DNA of 64,000 nt. It comes from Wolbachia endosymbiont (group A) of Bibio marci. Lineage in GTDB: Bacteria; Pseudomonadota; Alphaproteobacteria; Rickettsiales; Anaplasmataceae. The notes under the pieces were generated by a model that made no database searches, was not told the origin of the DNA, and saw only the letters and a program-made list of their open reading frames with translations. Where the stretch lies: assembly GCF_947251645.1 (NCBI RefSeq), contig NZ_OX366364.1, positions 1,178,001 to 1,242,000 on the forward strand, given 5' to 3'. Positions within the stretch are counted from its first letter, which is position 1; each line of letters opens with the position of its first letter. Of this stretch, positions 9,722 to 18,800 are shown piece after piece. The position numbers and the translations under genes were made by a program.

Positions 9722-10810
9722 GGCTTTGTTGCATCGCACCTTATACTGGTAGTAATTTACGATAAATATCATGTAGCCATTTCAAATTTAGCCATACCAA
9801 TTTCAGTAAATTGATTAAGCAAATAGCACTTAATCAGCAATTCTTTTTCGCGATTTACTTCGGATTTATTCCTAAAGCTGAATCCAAATATTTGCTTTAA
9901 TCTTGAGAAAAACCCTTCAATATAAGATCTTTTCCCATAATTTACTTCTTTTTTCCATTCTTTCACGCCATCTTCACCGTATAATTTTATTAACCTAATA
10001 GCAGCATTTCTGTCAGACATATAATCTATTTCTGGATGTTCTGCCGCATTGTTTATTGGTGGAATTTTTGCCTTTATATCATATTCGTGACACAATTTGT
10101 AAAACTTGTGCCTATCATATGCCCTATCTGCATATAGTGCTTTTATGACATGCTGAAAATTAACTTCTTTAAGCAAATCGCAAGCTCCATAGTGATCAGA
10201 GTAGACACCGTTACTGTATTTTACAGCTATGGCTTTTTTGCTGTTTATATTCAACATTACATGCAATTTTCTTGTCTGTTCATAGCCACGATATTTTCTG
10301 TTAGCGCTATTTTCCTTGCTGTGACCAGGGGTATTGTTGTAAATGCTGATACCTGTACTATCTATAGCAATTTCGATGTCTTCCATATTATTTTTATCAA
10401 TTCTGCAATCATTGATCTTAATATTAAGTTTCTTAAACCTTCTTGATGCTTGTGAATAGCTGATAACTGCTAAATCTCTTCCTATTTGTTGCATATATCC
10501 TTTTATAAACCCCACCGTTTGTCTTAAACCAATTCTAAAAAGATTGACAATTATATGCACCAAAATCACAACTTTATCACTGTAAATATAGTTGCCGCCT
10601 TGCATTTTTGGACTATTTTCATACCAATTTTCTATGGCTTCATTGATATAATGAAAAATATTTCCTCTTTCCTGGAGAAATTTGTTATATTCATTTTGGT
10701 TACTGACTTTCATTTTCTGTGGCATATTTTTTCTTCAACAGTTAAATGGTTATTTATAATGAATTTTGTCAGTAGCCACCAGATTTTTTCGGTTGCTATG
10801 CAACAAAGCC
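9722..10810 (-). mobile_element. IS5 family (IS903 group) insertion sequence, copy 1
   Basis: 1089 bp bounded by inverted ends GGCTTTGTTGCAT, which match the IS903 end type GGCTTTGTTG. It is flanked by the 9-bp direct repeat CACTGGGAT (9713-9721 and 10811-10819), the duplication length typical of IS903. The target lies in a palindromic repeat. It encodes one intact transposase on the minus strand. Confidence 0.95.
9769..10725 (-). CDS. IS903-group DDE transposase, copy 1
   Basis: 318 residues, intact. The DDE catalytic residues are visible: D122 in IAIDSTGISIY, D200 in LYADRAYDRH and E270 in RSYIEGFFSRLKQIFG. The family cuts and pastes its own ends and makes a 9-bp target duplication. The protein is identical in all five copies of the window, so the element has spread recently and is probably still active. 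Confidence 0.95.
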   Translation of the reverse strand: MPQKMKVSNQNEYNKFLQERGNIFHYINEAIENWYENSPKMQGGNYIYSDKVVILVHIIVNLFRIGLRQTVGFIKGYMQQIGRDLAVISYSQASRRFKKLNIKINDCRIDKNNMEDIEIAIDSTGISIYNNTPGHSKENSANRKYRGYEQTRKLHVMLNINSKKAIAVKYSNGVYSDHYGACDLLKEVNFQHVIKALYADRAYDRHKFYKLCHEYDIKAKIPPINNAAEHPEIDYMSDRNAAIRLIKLYGEDGVKEWKKEVNYGKRSYIEGFFSRLKQIFGFSFRNKSEVNREKELLIKCYLLNQFTEIGMAKFEMAT

Positions 10811-10925
10811 CACTGGGATCCAGGAAACTTAATTGCAAGTAATGCATTGGGTTTGGTGAGTATGGGTTTTGCGTTATAGAATGAAGCACTTTTGGTGAAT
10901 TTGTAAAGAAAACTGGATTCCAGTG

Positions 10926-11251
10926 GGCTTTGTTGCATCGCTACTTATGAAAGGCTAACTATAGCTAGGATTATAAGCAACCTATTGAAAATCTTGTTTT
11001 TTTGCAATCAATCTGATCAAATTTAAGAATAGTAATTTATTATTTATATTAATAAACTTAATTCTATTGAAAATAGCTAAAGCATTGAAATTCTTGAATT
11101 TTAGCCGGATTAGTGAGTGGTAGTGAAATTTCTTTTACTCAAATTTAGGTATTCACTGACCGTTCTTGTCATAAATACCAGAATAATAAGCTACTGATAT
11201 TCTCCATCTTTTTTATCTTTAATCCATCATAGCTAGCGATGCAACAAAGCC
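10926..11251. mobile_element. 326-bp MITE sharing the IS903-type ends, copy 1
   Basis: No coding capacity. Both ends read GGCTTTGTTGCATCGCTA, identical for 16 bp to one end of the IS903-type element. It is flanked by the 9-bp direct repeat ATTCCAGTG (10917-10925 and 11252-11260), inside a palindromic repeat. The second copy at 54353-54678 has the same length in the opposite orientation. The interior is unrelated to the transposase gene, so it is not a simple deletion derivative. It is presumably moved in trans by the IS903-type transposase. Confidence 0.9.
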
Positions 11252-11280
11252 ATTCCAGTGTCAAGCACTGGAATGACACC
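11252..11280. repeat. Palindromic repeat split by the MITE
   Basis: ATTCCAGTGTCAAGCACTGGAATGACACC-type hairpin in which the MITE sits. The ATTCCAGTG half is duplicated on the other side of the MITE. Confidence 0.8.
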
Positions 11281-11377
11281 TTCCTAGTGGAAATTGCTCT
11301 CAAATCACAATGTTCGTACAGTTGTGGTCTGGACATTAGGATGACAGGAGGTAATATAAGAGGTCTATTGTAAGATT

Positions 11378-12013
11378 TTACCCATTTAGAATAAAGTCTA
11401 GTGTTACTTCACGCCAAATGTGGTGGTGCTGAGTAGGCAAGCCAGTCAATGGGCTACATTTATATACTGCACGCATTGCGTTATCTGCTATCGACCTGAA
11501 AAGTGGATTATTTCGATAGGAATCACTGTCTGCTACATCGGCCATAATTATCTCGCCTTGACTGGACAATAATAAGTTAATTTTTATATTAAAATTTTCT
11601 TTGTAAGCTATGCTTTCAGGAATGCTCCAGCATTTTGTAAGTTTGTCTCTTATAGAGTTAATAATTTCTGTTACAACTAATTCATCCTTTTTACTCTCAA
11701 CGCTTTTTTCATTTCCTATTTCATTTTTTGCCTCTCTAACATCCCTTCTTAGTTTTTTCTCTACACTTTTTTTTCTTTTTGGAATTGGAATGAACTCTTT
11801 ACCCTCGTTAATAATGACTTCTTCTTGCATTTCGATAATTTGCCTCGGTTGTGCTGTTTTTTTCACAACAGTGTGCTCAACTATTTCTTTTTTCCTTTGT
11901 GGTATAGGAACAGCTGACGTATCATTCGTTTGGGCTTTTGTTGAAGATAACGAAAAAAGCAAAAAACAACATAAAGACAAAAAAAGAATATAATTAGAAT
12001 AGAAAAAACGCAT
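11378..12013 (-). CDS. TolA/TonB C-terminal-like periplasmic protein
   Basis: 211 residues. A signal peptide or membrane anchor covers residues 1-27. It is followed by a charged linker with two copies of a Pro-rich basic motif (VPIPQRKK at 35-42, IPIPKRKK at 75-82). The C-terminal domain (about 112-211) follows the TolA domain III plan: LTKCWSIP, a strand pair around INLLLSSQGEI, then FRSIADNAMRAVYKCSPL and a last strand ending WREVTLDF. Cys128 and Cys186 could form the disulfide common in this domain. TolA bridges the inner membrane and Pal at the outer membrane during envelope constriction. The other tol genes are not here. The linker is much shorter than in enterobacterial TolA. Confidence 0.78.
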   Translation of the reverse strand: MRFFYSNYILFLSLCCFLLFSLSSTKAQTNDTSAVPIPQRKKEIVEHTVVKKTAQPRQIIEMQEEVIINEGKEFIPIPKRKKSVEKKLRRDVREAKNEIGNEKSVESKKDELVVTEIINSIRDKLTKCWSIPESIAYKENFNIKINLLLSSQGEIIMADVADSDSYRNNPLFRSIADNAMRAVYKCSPLTGLPTQHHHIWREVTLDFILNG

Positions 12014-12120
12014 ATGTTAAGCAGCTTGTTTTACTGGTTTAAAGCTAATATTGCACGTAAAGTCAATATATTTTAGTTGATGGACGAGTTTGAAGTAAAT
12101 AAGGAATCCCTTCAAAGCTG

Positions 12121-12142
12121 AAGGCAAGCGAAAGATTGCCTT
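12121..12142. promoter_or_regulatory. Small hairpin and promoter region before the YhcG-type gene
   Basis: AAGGCAA and TTGCCTT pair across an eight-base loop. A perfect TATAAT follows at 12163-12168, then AAAAGGA six bases before the ATG at 12186. The hairpin lies where a -35 region or operator would be. Its role is inferred from position only. Confidence 0.35.
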
Positions 12143-12185
12143 CTCGACAGACAAAGGAATTGTATAATGGATTAAAAGGAACCGT

Positions 12186-13209
12186 ATGACAAAAATTATA
12201 GCAAAAGAATATACAGAACTTTTAGAGCAGTTGAAGGATCGTATTGCAACAAGCCGTTATAAGGCAGCAAGAACAGTAAATAAAGAACTGCTACTGCTTT
12301 ATCATTATATTGGAACGCGGATTCTAGAAAAACAAAAGAGTCAGGGTTGGGGATCTAAAGTAATTGAGCAGTTAAGTAGAGACTTAAAGGCTGGATTCCC
12401 TGAAATGAAAGGTTTTAGCACGAGAATATATGCGCCAATTTGCAGTGGAGTATCAAGATATTGAATTTGTGCAACAACTTGTTGCCCAATTGCCGTGGGG
12501 ACATAATGTATTTCTAATGGACTTAGTTCAGGACAAAGAAGCGAGGCTATTCTACATAAAAGAAGCTATTGAACATGGCTGGTCACGTAACATTATGGTG
12601 ATGCAGATAGAGCTTGGTCTACATAAACGTCAAGGGAAAGCTATTACTAACTTTGAAGAAAAATTACCATCTCCACAATCCGATCTAGCACATTACACAT
12701 TAAAAGATCCATATATTTTTGATTTTTTAAGTATAGGTAAGGATGCTCACGAAAGAGAAGTAGAAAAGGGACTTGTAGGGCATATGGAAAAATTTCTGTT
12801 AGAACTCGGTGAGGGATTTGCATTTGTTGGTAGACAATTTCATTTAGATGTTGGTAATAAAGACTTTTATATTGATTTATTATTCTATCATTTAAAGTTA
12901 CGTTGCTTCATAGTAATTGAACTAAAAGATAAAGATTTTAAACCAGAGTATGCAGGTAAAATGAATTTTTATCTTTCCGCAGTTGACGATTTACTGAAGC
13001 ACTCGACAGATCAACCTTCTATAGGGTTAATCTTATGTAAATCTAAAGACGATGTACTTGCTAAATATACACTCAAAGACATAAATAAACCAATAGGATT
13101 AGCGGAATATCGAATAACTGAAAATCTACCAGAAGAGGTAAAAACAGCTCTGCCAACAATAGAAGAATTAGAAGCTGAATTATCCAAAATTTCAGATAAG
13201 AAAAAGTAA
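12186..13209 (+). pseudogene. YhcG-type PD-(D/E)xK nuclease (DUF1016), frameshifted
   Basis: Two frames together make one YhcG-like protein. The first (12186-12464) holds the DUF1016 N-terminal domain (LLLLYHYIGTRILEKQ, GWGSKVIEQLSRDL, GFSTR). The second (open from before 12430 to 13209) carries REYMRQFA onwards and the nuclease domain, with D149 in FYIDLLFYH and E164/K166 in VIELKDKDF, counting from the internal ATG. The break is at about 12420-12430, where one frame's GFSTR should join the other's EYMRQFA, so a net one-base change is enough. YhcG proteins are predicted nucleases often linked to restriction or mobile elements. Each half has weak start support, so I call it a frameshifted gene rather than two genes. 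Confidence 0.75.
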
Positions 13210-13420
13210 TGTTACTAAAATCATTCAAACAATTATTTAGCAGACCAAAAACCAAAAGCTCAGCATGGAGGCTCAGGAAGAAGAGTGGCAGCCAATAACT
13301 TACTCTCTCATAGCCTTGAAACTTTGGAAGCAGACAGTGACGGAGTAAGTAATTTTTATGGATTACAAGCTCTAGGTGCACTATCCTATAATATCATACG
13401 GTCAATATACTCTAAATGAG
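13209..13420 (+). pseudogene. Decayed small gene between the YhcG-type gene and recO
   Basis: An ATG overlaps the YhcG stop (TAATG) and opens a 29-codon frame ending at 13296-13298. A second frame then reads VAANNLLSHSLETLEADSDG and ends in a TGA at 13418-13420 that overlaps the recO start (ATGA). The tight junctions at both ends suggest a former translationally coupled gene, now broken. I do not recognise the product. Confidence 0.4.
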
Positions 13421-14138
13421 ATGGAAAGATGAAGGCATCATTATAGCTGCTAAAAAATACGGCGATAAAAACTTAATTCTTTCTCTGTTTACAAAAAATC
13501 ATGGAAAGCGCAGGGGATTAACTAAGCTAACAAACAATAGCAATTATAAGTTTCAGATAAGTAATCTATTACATGCAGAATGGAGTGCTAAATTACCTGA
13601 AAATCTAGGTTTTTTTAAGTGCGAATTAATCGAATCTCCATTCCATCATTTCTTTCAAGATAGGTTAAAAAGCATTACTATTGTTTCTTTCTCCTCTATT
13701 TTAGAAAAAGTGCTTCCAGAGAGTGAACCTTGTGTTGTACTGTATGATAACTTTCGATATTTCATCGACATAATTAAGCACAATAATGAACTTTGGCAAG
13801 GCCATTACCTCAACTTAGAGCTTCTGCTTCTTACGCAATTGGGATTCAAGTTAGACTTATCCAAATGCGCTGTAACAGGTGTTAAGGAAAATCTACAATT
13901 TATTTCTCCAAAAACTGGCAGAGCAGTGTCAAAAAAAGCAGGAGATTATTATGCAGATAAACTCCTACCTTTTCCACCAATGTTGCATGATGTATACAAT
14001 AATAACCTACAAAACAGCTACTCATTCCAAGAATTTCAGTTAGGACTGAAAGTCACAGGATATTTCTTAAATAAGTATCTATTTTTGCAACTAAATATGG
14101 AATTTCCAGAGCTAAGAAATCTCATGCTTTCGCTTTAA
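13416..14138 (+). CDS. recO: DNA repair protein RecO
   Basis: 240 residues. RecO loads RecA onto SSB-coated single strands together with RecR in the RecF pathway. The N-terminal OB-fold is evident (MRWKDEGIIIAAKKYGDKNLILSLFTKNHGK, ending with RGLTK), followed by the helical C-terminal domain. There LFLQLNMEF and the ELRNLML end fit the family. The central CAVTG and YFLNKYL segments match alphaproteobacterial RecO. The zinc-finger cysteines seen in some RecO proteins are not all present. The start ATG overlaps the stop of the decayed upstream frame, so recO may depend on readthrough from the YhcG transcript or an internal promoter. Confidence 0.92.
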   Translation: MRWKDEGIIIAAKKYGDKNLILSLFTKNHGKRRGLTKLTNNSNYKFQISNLLHAEWSAKLPENLGFFKCELIESPFHHFFQDRLKSITIVSFSSILEKVLPESEPCVVLYDNFRYFIDIIKHNNELWQGHYLNLELLLLTQLGFKLDLSKCAVTGVKENLQFISPKTGRAVSKKAGDYYADKLLPFPPMLHDVYNNNLQNSYSFQEFQLGLKVTGYFLNKYLFLQLNMEFPELRNLMLSL

Positions 14139-14173
14139 TCTTAGTTATCATTTTTTTGAAAGAATTTTAGAAT

Positions 14174-15550
14174 TCAGCCAGTAATCACTCTATTTCTACC
14201 ACTGTTTTTTGCCTTATATAAATATTTGTCAGCACGTACTATAAATTTTTTAATATCGTCAAGGTCAGATTCTTGCATTTCTGCAATTCCAATGCTCACA
14301 GTTACATTGTGGGTTGTATTTTTATCCGCAAGTATAAAAGGTTTTTTAGCAATAATTTTGCGTATTCTTTCCGCAATAGTATACGCATCTGATGTATCGG
14401 TATCTGGCATTACAACAACAAATTCCTCACCACCAAATCTAGCTAACAAATCTGTCACTCTAATATTTTCAGAAATTCTTCTCTGTATTTGCTTTAAAAG
14501 TTCATCTCCAGCACTATGTCCAAAATTGTCATTCACCATCTTAAAATAGTCTATATCAAGTATCATAAGAGACAACCTTCTATCTTTTTCTACAGAGTCC
14601 TTAACAATGTTTCTTAAGTGTGCATCAAAATATCTTCTATTATAACAGTTAGTTAATGGGTCCTTTATAGACATTTCCGCATTATTAAATAAATTCATTC
14701 TCAAGGCATCTTGATATCTTTTGCGTTTCACTTGCGAATTAACCCTTGCTATTAACTCACCCTCATCCAAAGGTACTGTTAAATAATCATTAGCACCTAC
14801 ATCAAGTGCTTTTACTAAATTGTTTTTATCATAATCCTCAGAAAGAATTAGAATTGGTGTATAACGTGTTTCCGCCTTACTACGAAACCCAGAACACAAA
14901 CGCAAGCCGTCAGTTTTTGAAAACTGCATATCAGAAATGATCAGGTCGTAATTATCCTTAATACCAACCTTTAATGCCTCTACTGGATCACTCAGTATTT
15001 TAATTGACCTAAAGCGGTGCTTTAGTACATTATATATCTGCTCTGCTTGAAAGACATCTTCATCTACAACAAGTATGTTAGCATCAAAAATCTGATTAGA
15101 ATAATCCATAATACTGTTTCCTGCTACTCCGCCAATCTCAACGTTGGTTTCTCCTCTTAAACGCAATTCATCTATAATCATTTTTAAGCGCGTGAGAGAC
15201 TTGATCCTTGCAGATAAAGCAGTTTCGTCTATTGGTTTAGTCAGAAAATCATCTGCACCAGCATTAATGCCCTGTACTCTATCATGAGCGTCATGCAGCG
15301 CAGTTACCATAATTATTGGAATATGAGTCGTTAAGGGATCACTCTTTAGCTTCTTACAGACTTCAAAGCCATTCATTTTTGGCATCATGATATCGAGCAA
15401 TATAATATCAGGCTGCTGCTTTGCTACTAAATCCATAGCTTCCTCACCATCATAGGCTACGATAACCGTATAGTACTCTGCTTTTAGTCGAGCTTCTAAA
15501 AGCTTGACATTAGATAGTACATCATCTACTACCAGAATCTTCGCTGTCAT
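14174..15550 (-). CDS. pleD: PleD-type response regulator diguanylate cyclase (REC-REC-GGDEF)
   Basis: 458 residues. The first receiver domain (1-120) has DD at 9-10 and the phospho-acceptor D53 in LLDIMMPKMNG. The second receiver (about 155-270) has SDMQFSKTDG. The C-terminal GGDEF domain (about 295-458) has the active-site GGEEF at 373-377 and an inhibitory site RVTD at 364-367, exactly five residues upstream. PleD makes cyclic di-GMP on phosphorylation. In this lineage it is one of very few two-component outputs. The start overlaps the end of tatB by 29 bp, so the two are co-transcribed. Confidence 0.95.
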   Translation of the reverse strand: MTAKILVVDDVLSNVKLLEARLKAEYYTVIVAYDGEEAMDLVAKQQPDIILLDIMMPKMNGFEVCKKLKSDPLTTHIPIIMVTALHDAHDRVQGINAGADDFLTKPIDETALSARIKSLTRLKMIIDELRLRGETNVEIGGVAGNSIMDYSNQIFDANILVVDEDVFQAEQIYNVLKHRFRSIKILSDPVEALKVGIKDNYDLIISDMQFSKTDGLRLCSGFRSKAETRYTPILILSEDYDKNNLVKALDVGANDYLTVPLDEGELIARVNSQVKRKRYQDALRMNLFNNAEMSIKDPLTNCYNRRYFDAHLRNIVKDSVEKDRRLSLMILDIDYFKMVNDNFGHSAGDELLKQIQRRISENIRVTDLLARFGGEEFVVVMPDTDTSDAYTIAERIRKIIAKKPFILADKNTTHNVTVSIGIAEMQESDLDDIKKFIVRADKYLYKAKNSGRNRVITG

Positions 15551-15818
15551 TATCTTTAGATGTATTATCTATATCGTAAGTAGGATAAAGCTTACCATTT
15601 TTACCAACTATGTAATTTACTTTCTCAGTATTACACTCTTTATATAAGTCTTCAATTCCGGCATCCTTCAATAACCTTTTGGCTTTTGACTTTGCAATTA
15701 TAAAATACCTATATATAGTCTTAATAAAATCAATAAATACAGGTACCTTATTTTTATCAAGAACAATTATGCTCACTAAAGCTACAACTAAAATTTCTGA
15801 AAAACCTATATTAAACAT
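15522..15818 (-). CDS. tatB: Sec-independent (Tat) translocase component TatB
   Basis: 98 residues. The N-terminus MFNIGFSEILVVALVSIIVL matches the TatA/B membrane helix. The Phe-Asn-Ile-Gly-Phe-Ser-Glu start and Glu8 are typical of TatB, and VPVFIDF follows where the Gly-Pro hinge normally lies (here Lys-Val-Pro). An amphipathic helix follows (residues 28-55), then an acidic tail. TatB with TatC recognises twin-arginine signal peptides on folded exports. No tatC or tatA is nearby. Its 3' end overlaps pleD by 29 bp. Confidence 0.85.
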   Translation of the reverse strand: MFNIGFSEILVVALVSIIVLDKNKVPVFIDFIKTIYRYFIIAKSKAKRLLKDAGIEDLYKECNTEKVNYIVGKNGKLYPTYDIDNTSKDNDSEDSGSR

Positions 15819-15823
15819 TTTCC

Positions 15824-18800
15824 CTATGAAGCAAGTACTTTAGTTCTCCTGATTATAAATATTAATTTGCTTAAATCAAGTTTAGAAGCAACCATCTCAT
15901 CTAAAAAACTATTATAACGTTCTATGTAGTCCTTATCATTACAAGCCCAGGTTTGAACCTTATCTTCGGGGTTATCAGTAGCTTTTATGACTTTAACAGC
16001 TAGCTTGTGATGGTAATTGCTTAAATCGTCCAATAAATCATTAACTAAGCTGCGATCCCAATAAGAGGAGCGGCTTTTCATCTTGATGGCAATTGTTCTA
16101 ATCAGATCGAATCTTAACAGCGACTTTAACTCAAAGTATATTTTACCAGCATCAAGAATGGACAAAGATGTCTGTTCAGCAACAGATATAATGTCCAGTG
16201 CATAAGCAAGAACGCATAGATCAGCAACTTTTTTTGCTAGATCTTTATTTATATTAAGTTCTACTAAAGAAGTTGATCCATGGCTATAGACCTTTAATAG
16301 GTGTTCATCTAAAACATCAGTTAAGTTCTGGCCTAAAGTTTCAATTGCATCTTTAAATTTTGTAACATCATCCAATTCTACAAAGCTAAGCTTGCCAAGA
16401 TTTTTCACTAACCAAAATGATACCCTACCAATAAATTTCTGCACGTTCCTCACTATTTGTAAGTATGAGTTAACATCAATTTTTCCATCCAATTCATCAA
16501 TTTTCTGCCACATACTATTTAAATCATATAGGTGGTTAACAACAATATATATGTTAACCGCTTCTTGTATCTTAATTCCAGTGTTCTCAGCCAAATTATT
16601 GATGAATATACAGCCCATTCTATTCACTACATCATTTGCAATGCAAGTAGAGATAATTTCTCTACGAAGTTGGTGTTTTAATATGAAATCCTTAAATTTT
16701 GTTACCATCTTTTTAGGAAAATAACCTAGCAAGTAGTCATTAGATATAAGATCTTTTTCAGGCAGATCGGAATGTATAATTTCATTTTTTATTGCCGTTC
16801 TAGCATAAGACATTAGAACAGAGAGCTGAGGAGAACTGAAACCTTCTGCACCAGTTAACATCCTTGCTATCTCTTCTTCAGTTGGAAGAAATTCTACGCT
16901 TCGGTTTAACAGTCCAGATTTTTCTAAACTGAGCAGTAACCTGTGGTGCTGCTCCAATCTCTCTTTAGCTTGCAAACACTCAAGAAGTAATGCTTTTGTT
17001 TCAATTTTGTTGTGGTTCTCAAGCACTTTGGATGCAACTTCATCCACCATACTTGCCAGTATTTCATTCCTTTTTTCTAAAGAAATACCCCCTGCTTTCA
17101 TAGCTGAAACAAATGCAATCTTGATGTTGACTTCAAGGTCCGAACATATCACTCCGGCTGAATTATCAACAAAATCTGCATTGATATATCCACCTCTTTC
17201 AGCATATTCTATTCTTCCAAGCTGTGTGCATCCCAAATTTCCGCCTTCTATAAACATAGAAGCTCTAATATCTTTACCATTTATTCTTAACTCATCGTTT
17301 GCTTTGTCACCGACCATGCTATGATTTTCACTCTTTGCCTTAACAAACGTGCCGATTCCTCCATTCCATATGAAGTCCACTTTTGCTTTCAACAGATATC
17401 TAATCAAATCACTTGGAGGTAGCATATCTTCTGTTATATCAAAGCATTTTTTTATTTCTTGAGAAATGTTTACTTGCTTGCTGCTACGCTCAAATACTCC
17501 TCCACCCTTAGAAATCAAATCTTTGTTATAATCCATCCAAGTTGAAAATGGTAACTCAAAGAGGCGTTTACGCTCTGTGAAACTCTTTTCTGCATCAGGG
17601 TTTGGGTCAACAAAAATATGCATATGGTTAAATGCGCCGATTAAATGTATATTTTTTGAAAGCAGCATACCATTTCCAAATAAGTCGCCAGCCATATCCC
17701 CAATTCCAATAACAGTTGCATCCTGGTAAATATCCTTATTCATTTTCCAAAAATGCCTCTGCGCTGCAATCCATGCACCTCTGGCTGTAATACCCATCTT
17801 TTTGTGGTCATAACCTACTGATCCACCAGATGCAAATGCATCACCAAGCCAAAAATTGTATTCAGAGGCTATTTGGTTGGCATAATCAGAAAATGAAGCA
17901 GTGCCTTTATCAGCAGCAACCACGAGATATGGATCATCTTCATCATACCTAATCACATTCTCTGGTGGAATTATTTTGCCATTAACTACATTATCAGTAA
18001 TGTCAAGCATTCCCCTGATAAAACTCTTATAGCATTCAACACCTTTCTCTCTTAAAGTATCTTTGTCTTTATAAACTTGCTTAATTACAAACCCACCCTT
18101 TGCGCCAACAGGTACAATAACCGCATTTTTTGTCATCTGAGCTTTTATGAGCCCCAAAACTTCAGTGCGAAAATCTTCCGTCCTATCCGACCACCTTAAG
18201 CCACCACGGGCTAATTTCCCTCCTCTTAGATGTATTCCCTCAAAAAGGTTTGAATAAATATATAATTCACGATACGGGCAAGGATCAGGCAAACCATTTA
18301 TTTTACTTGAGTCAAATTTTGTAGATAAATATGGTTTATCGTCTTGATAATAACTGGTCCTTAAAATAGCCATTATCAAGTAAAATATCGAGCGCAAAAC
18401 GTAATCATGTGAAACATTGCTGATCTCTTTTAGAAGTTCCTCAATTTTTTCTATGAAAATGTCCGTGGTTTCTGCTCTATCAATGTCTATGTTAGGATCA
18501 AATCTTGCATGAAATAGTTGTATCAAATACTTTACTATTTTTGGATACTCTGAGACTACCTTTTGGATATATTCTGGGTTGTAGTTAAATGACGTCTGCT
18601 TTAGGTAAGCACTTAACGCTCTAACCAGAAGCACTTCTTTCCACTCCAGCCCAGCAATAATGACCAAACTATTGAAATAATCATTTTTAATTTCCTTTCT
18701 AAACACTTTCGCAAGTGTTATTTCAAATTGCTCTTTTAGAGTAATGTTGTCTATTAATTCATCGACTCTTGACAACACAAAATGGTGTATCCATATTCCG

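Noticed and set aside
10150-10446. 98-codon frame antisense to the IS transposase (also in the other four copies)
   Set aside because: Repeats with every IS copy only because the transposase is identical; no start signal, shadow of the coding strand.
16392-17324. + strand frames of 105-110 codons within NAD-GDH
   Set aside because: Antisense to a conserved enzyme; no start signals or recognisable motifs.
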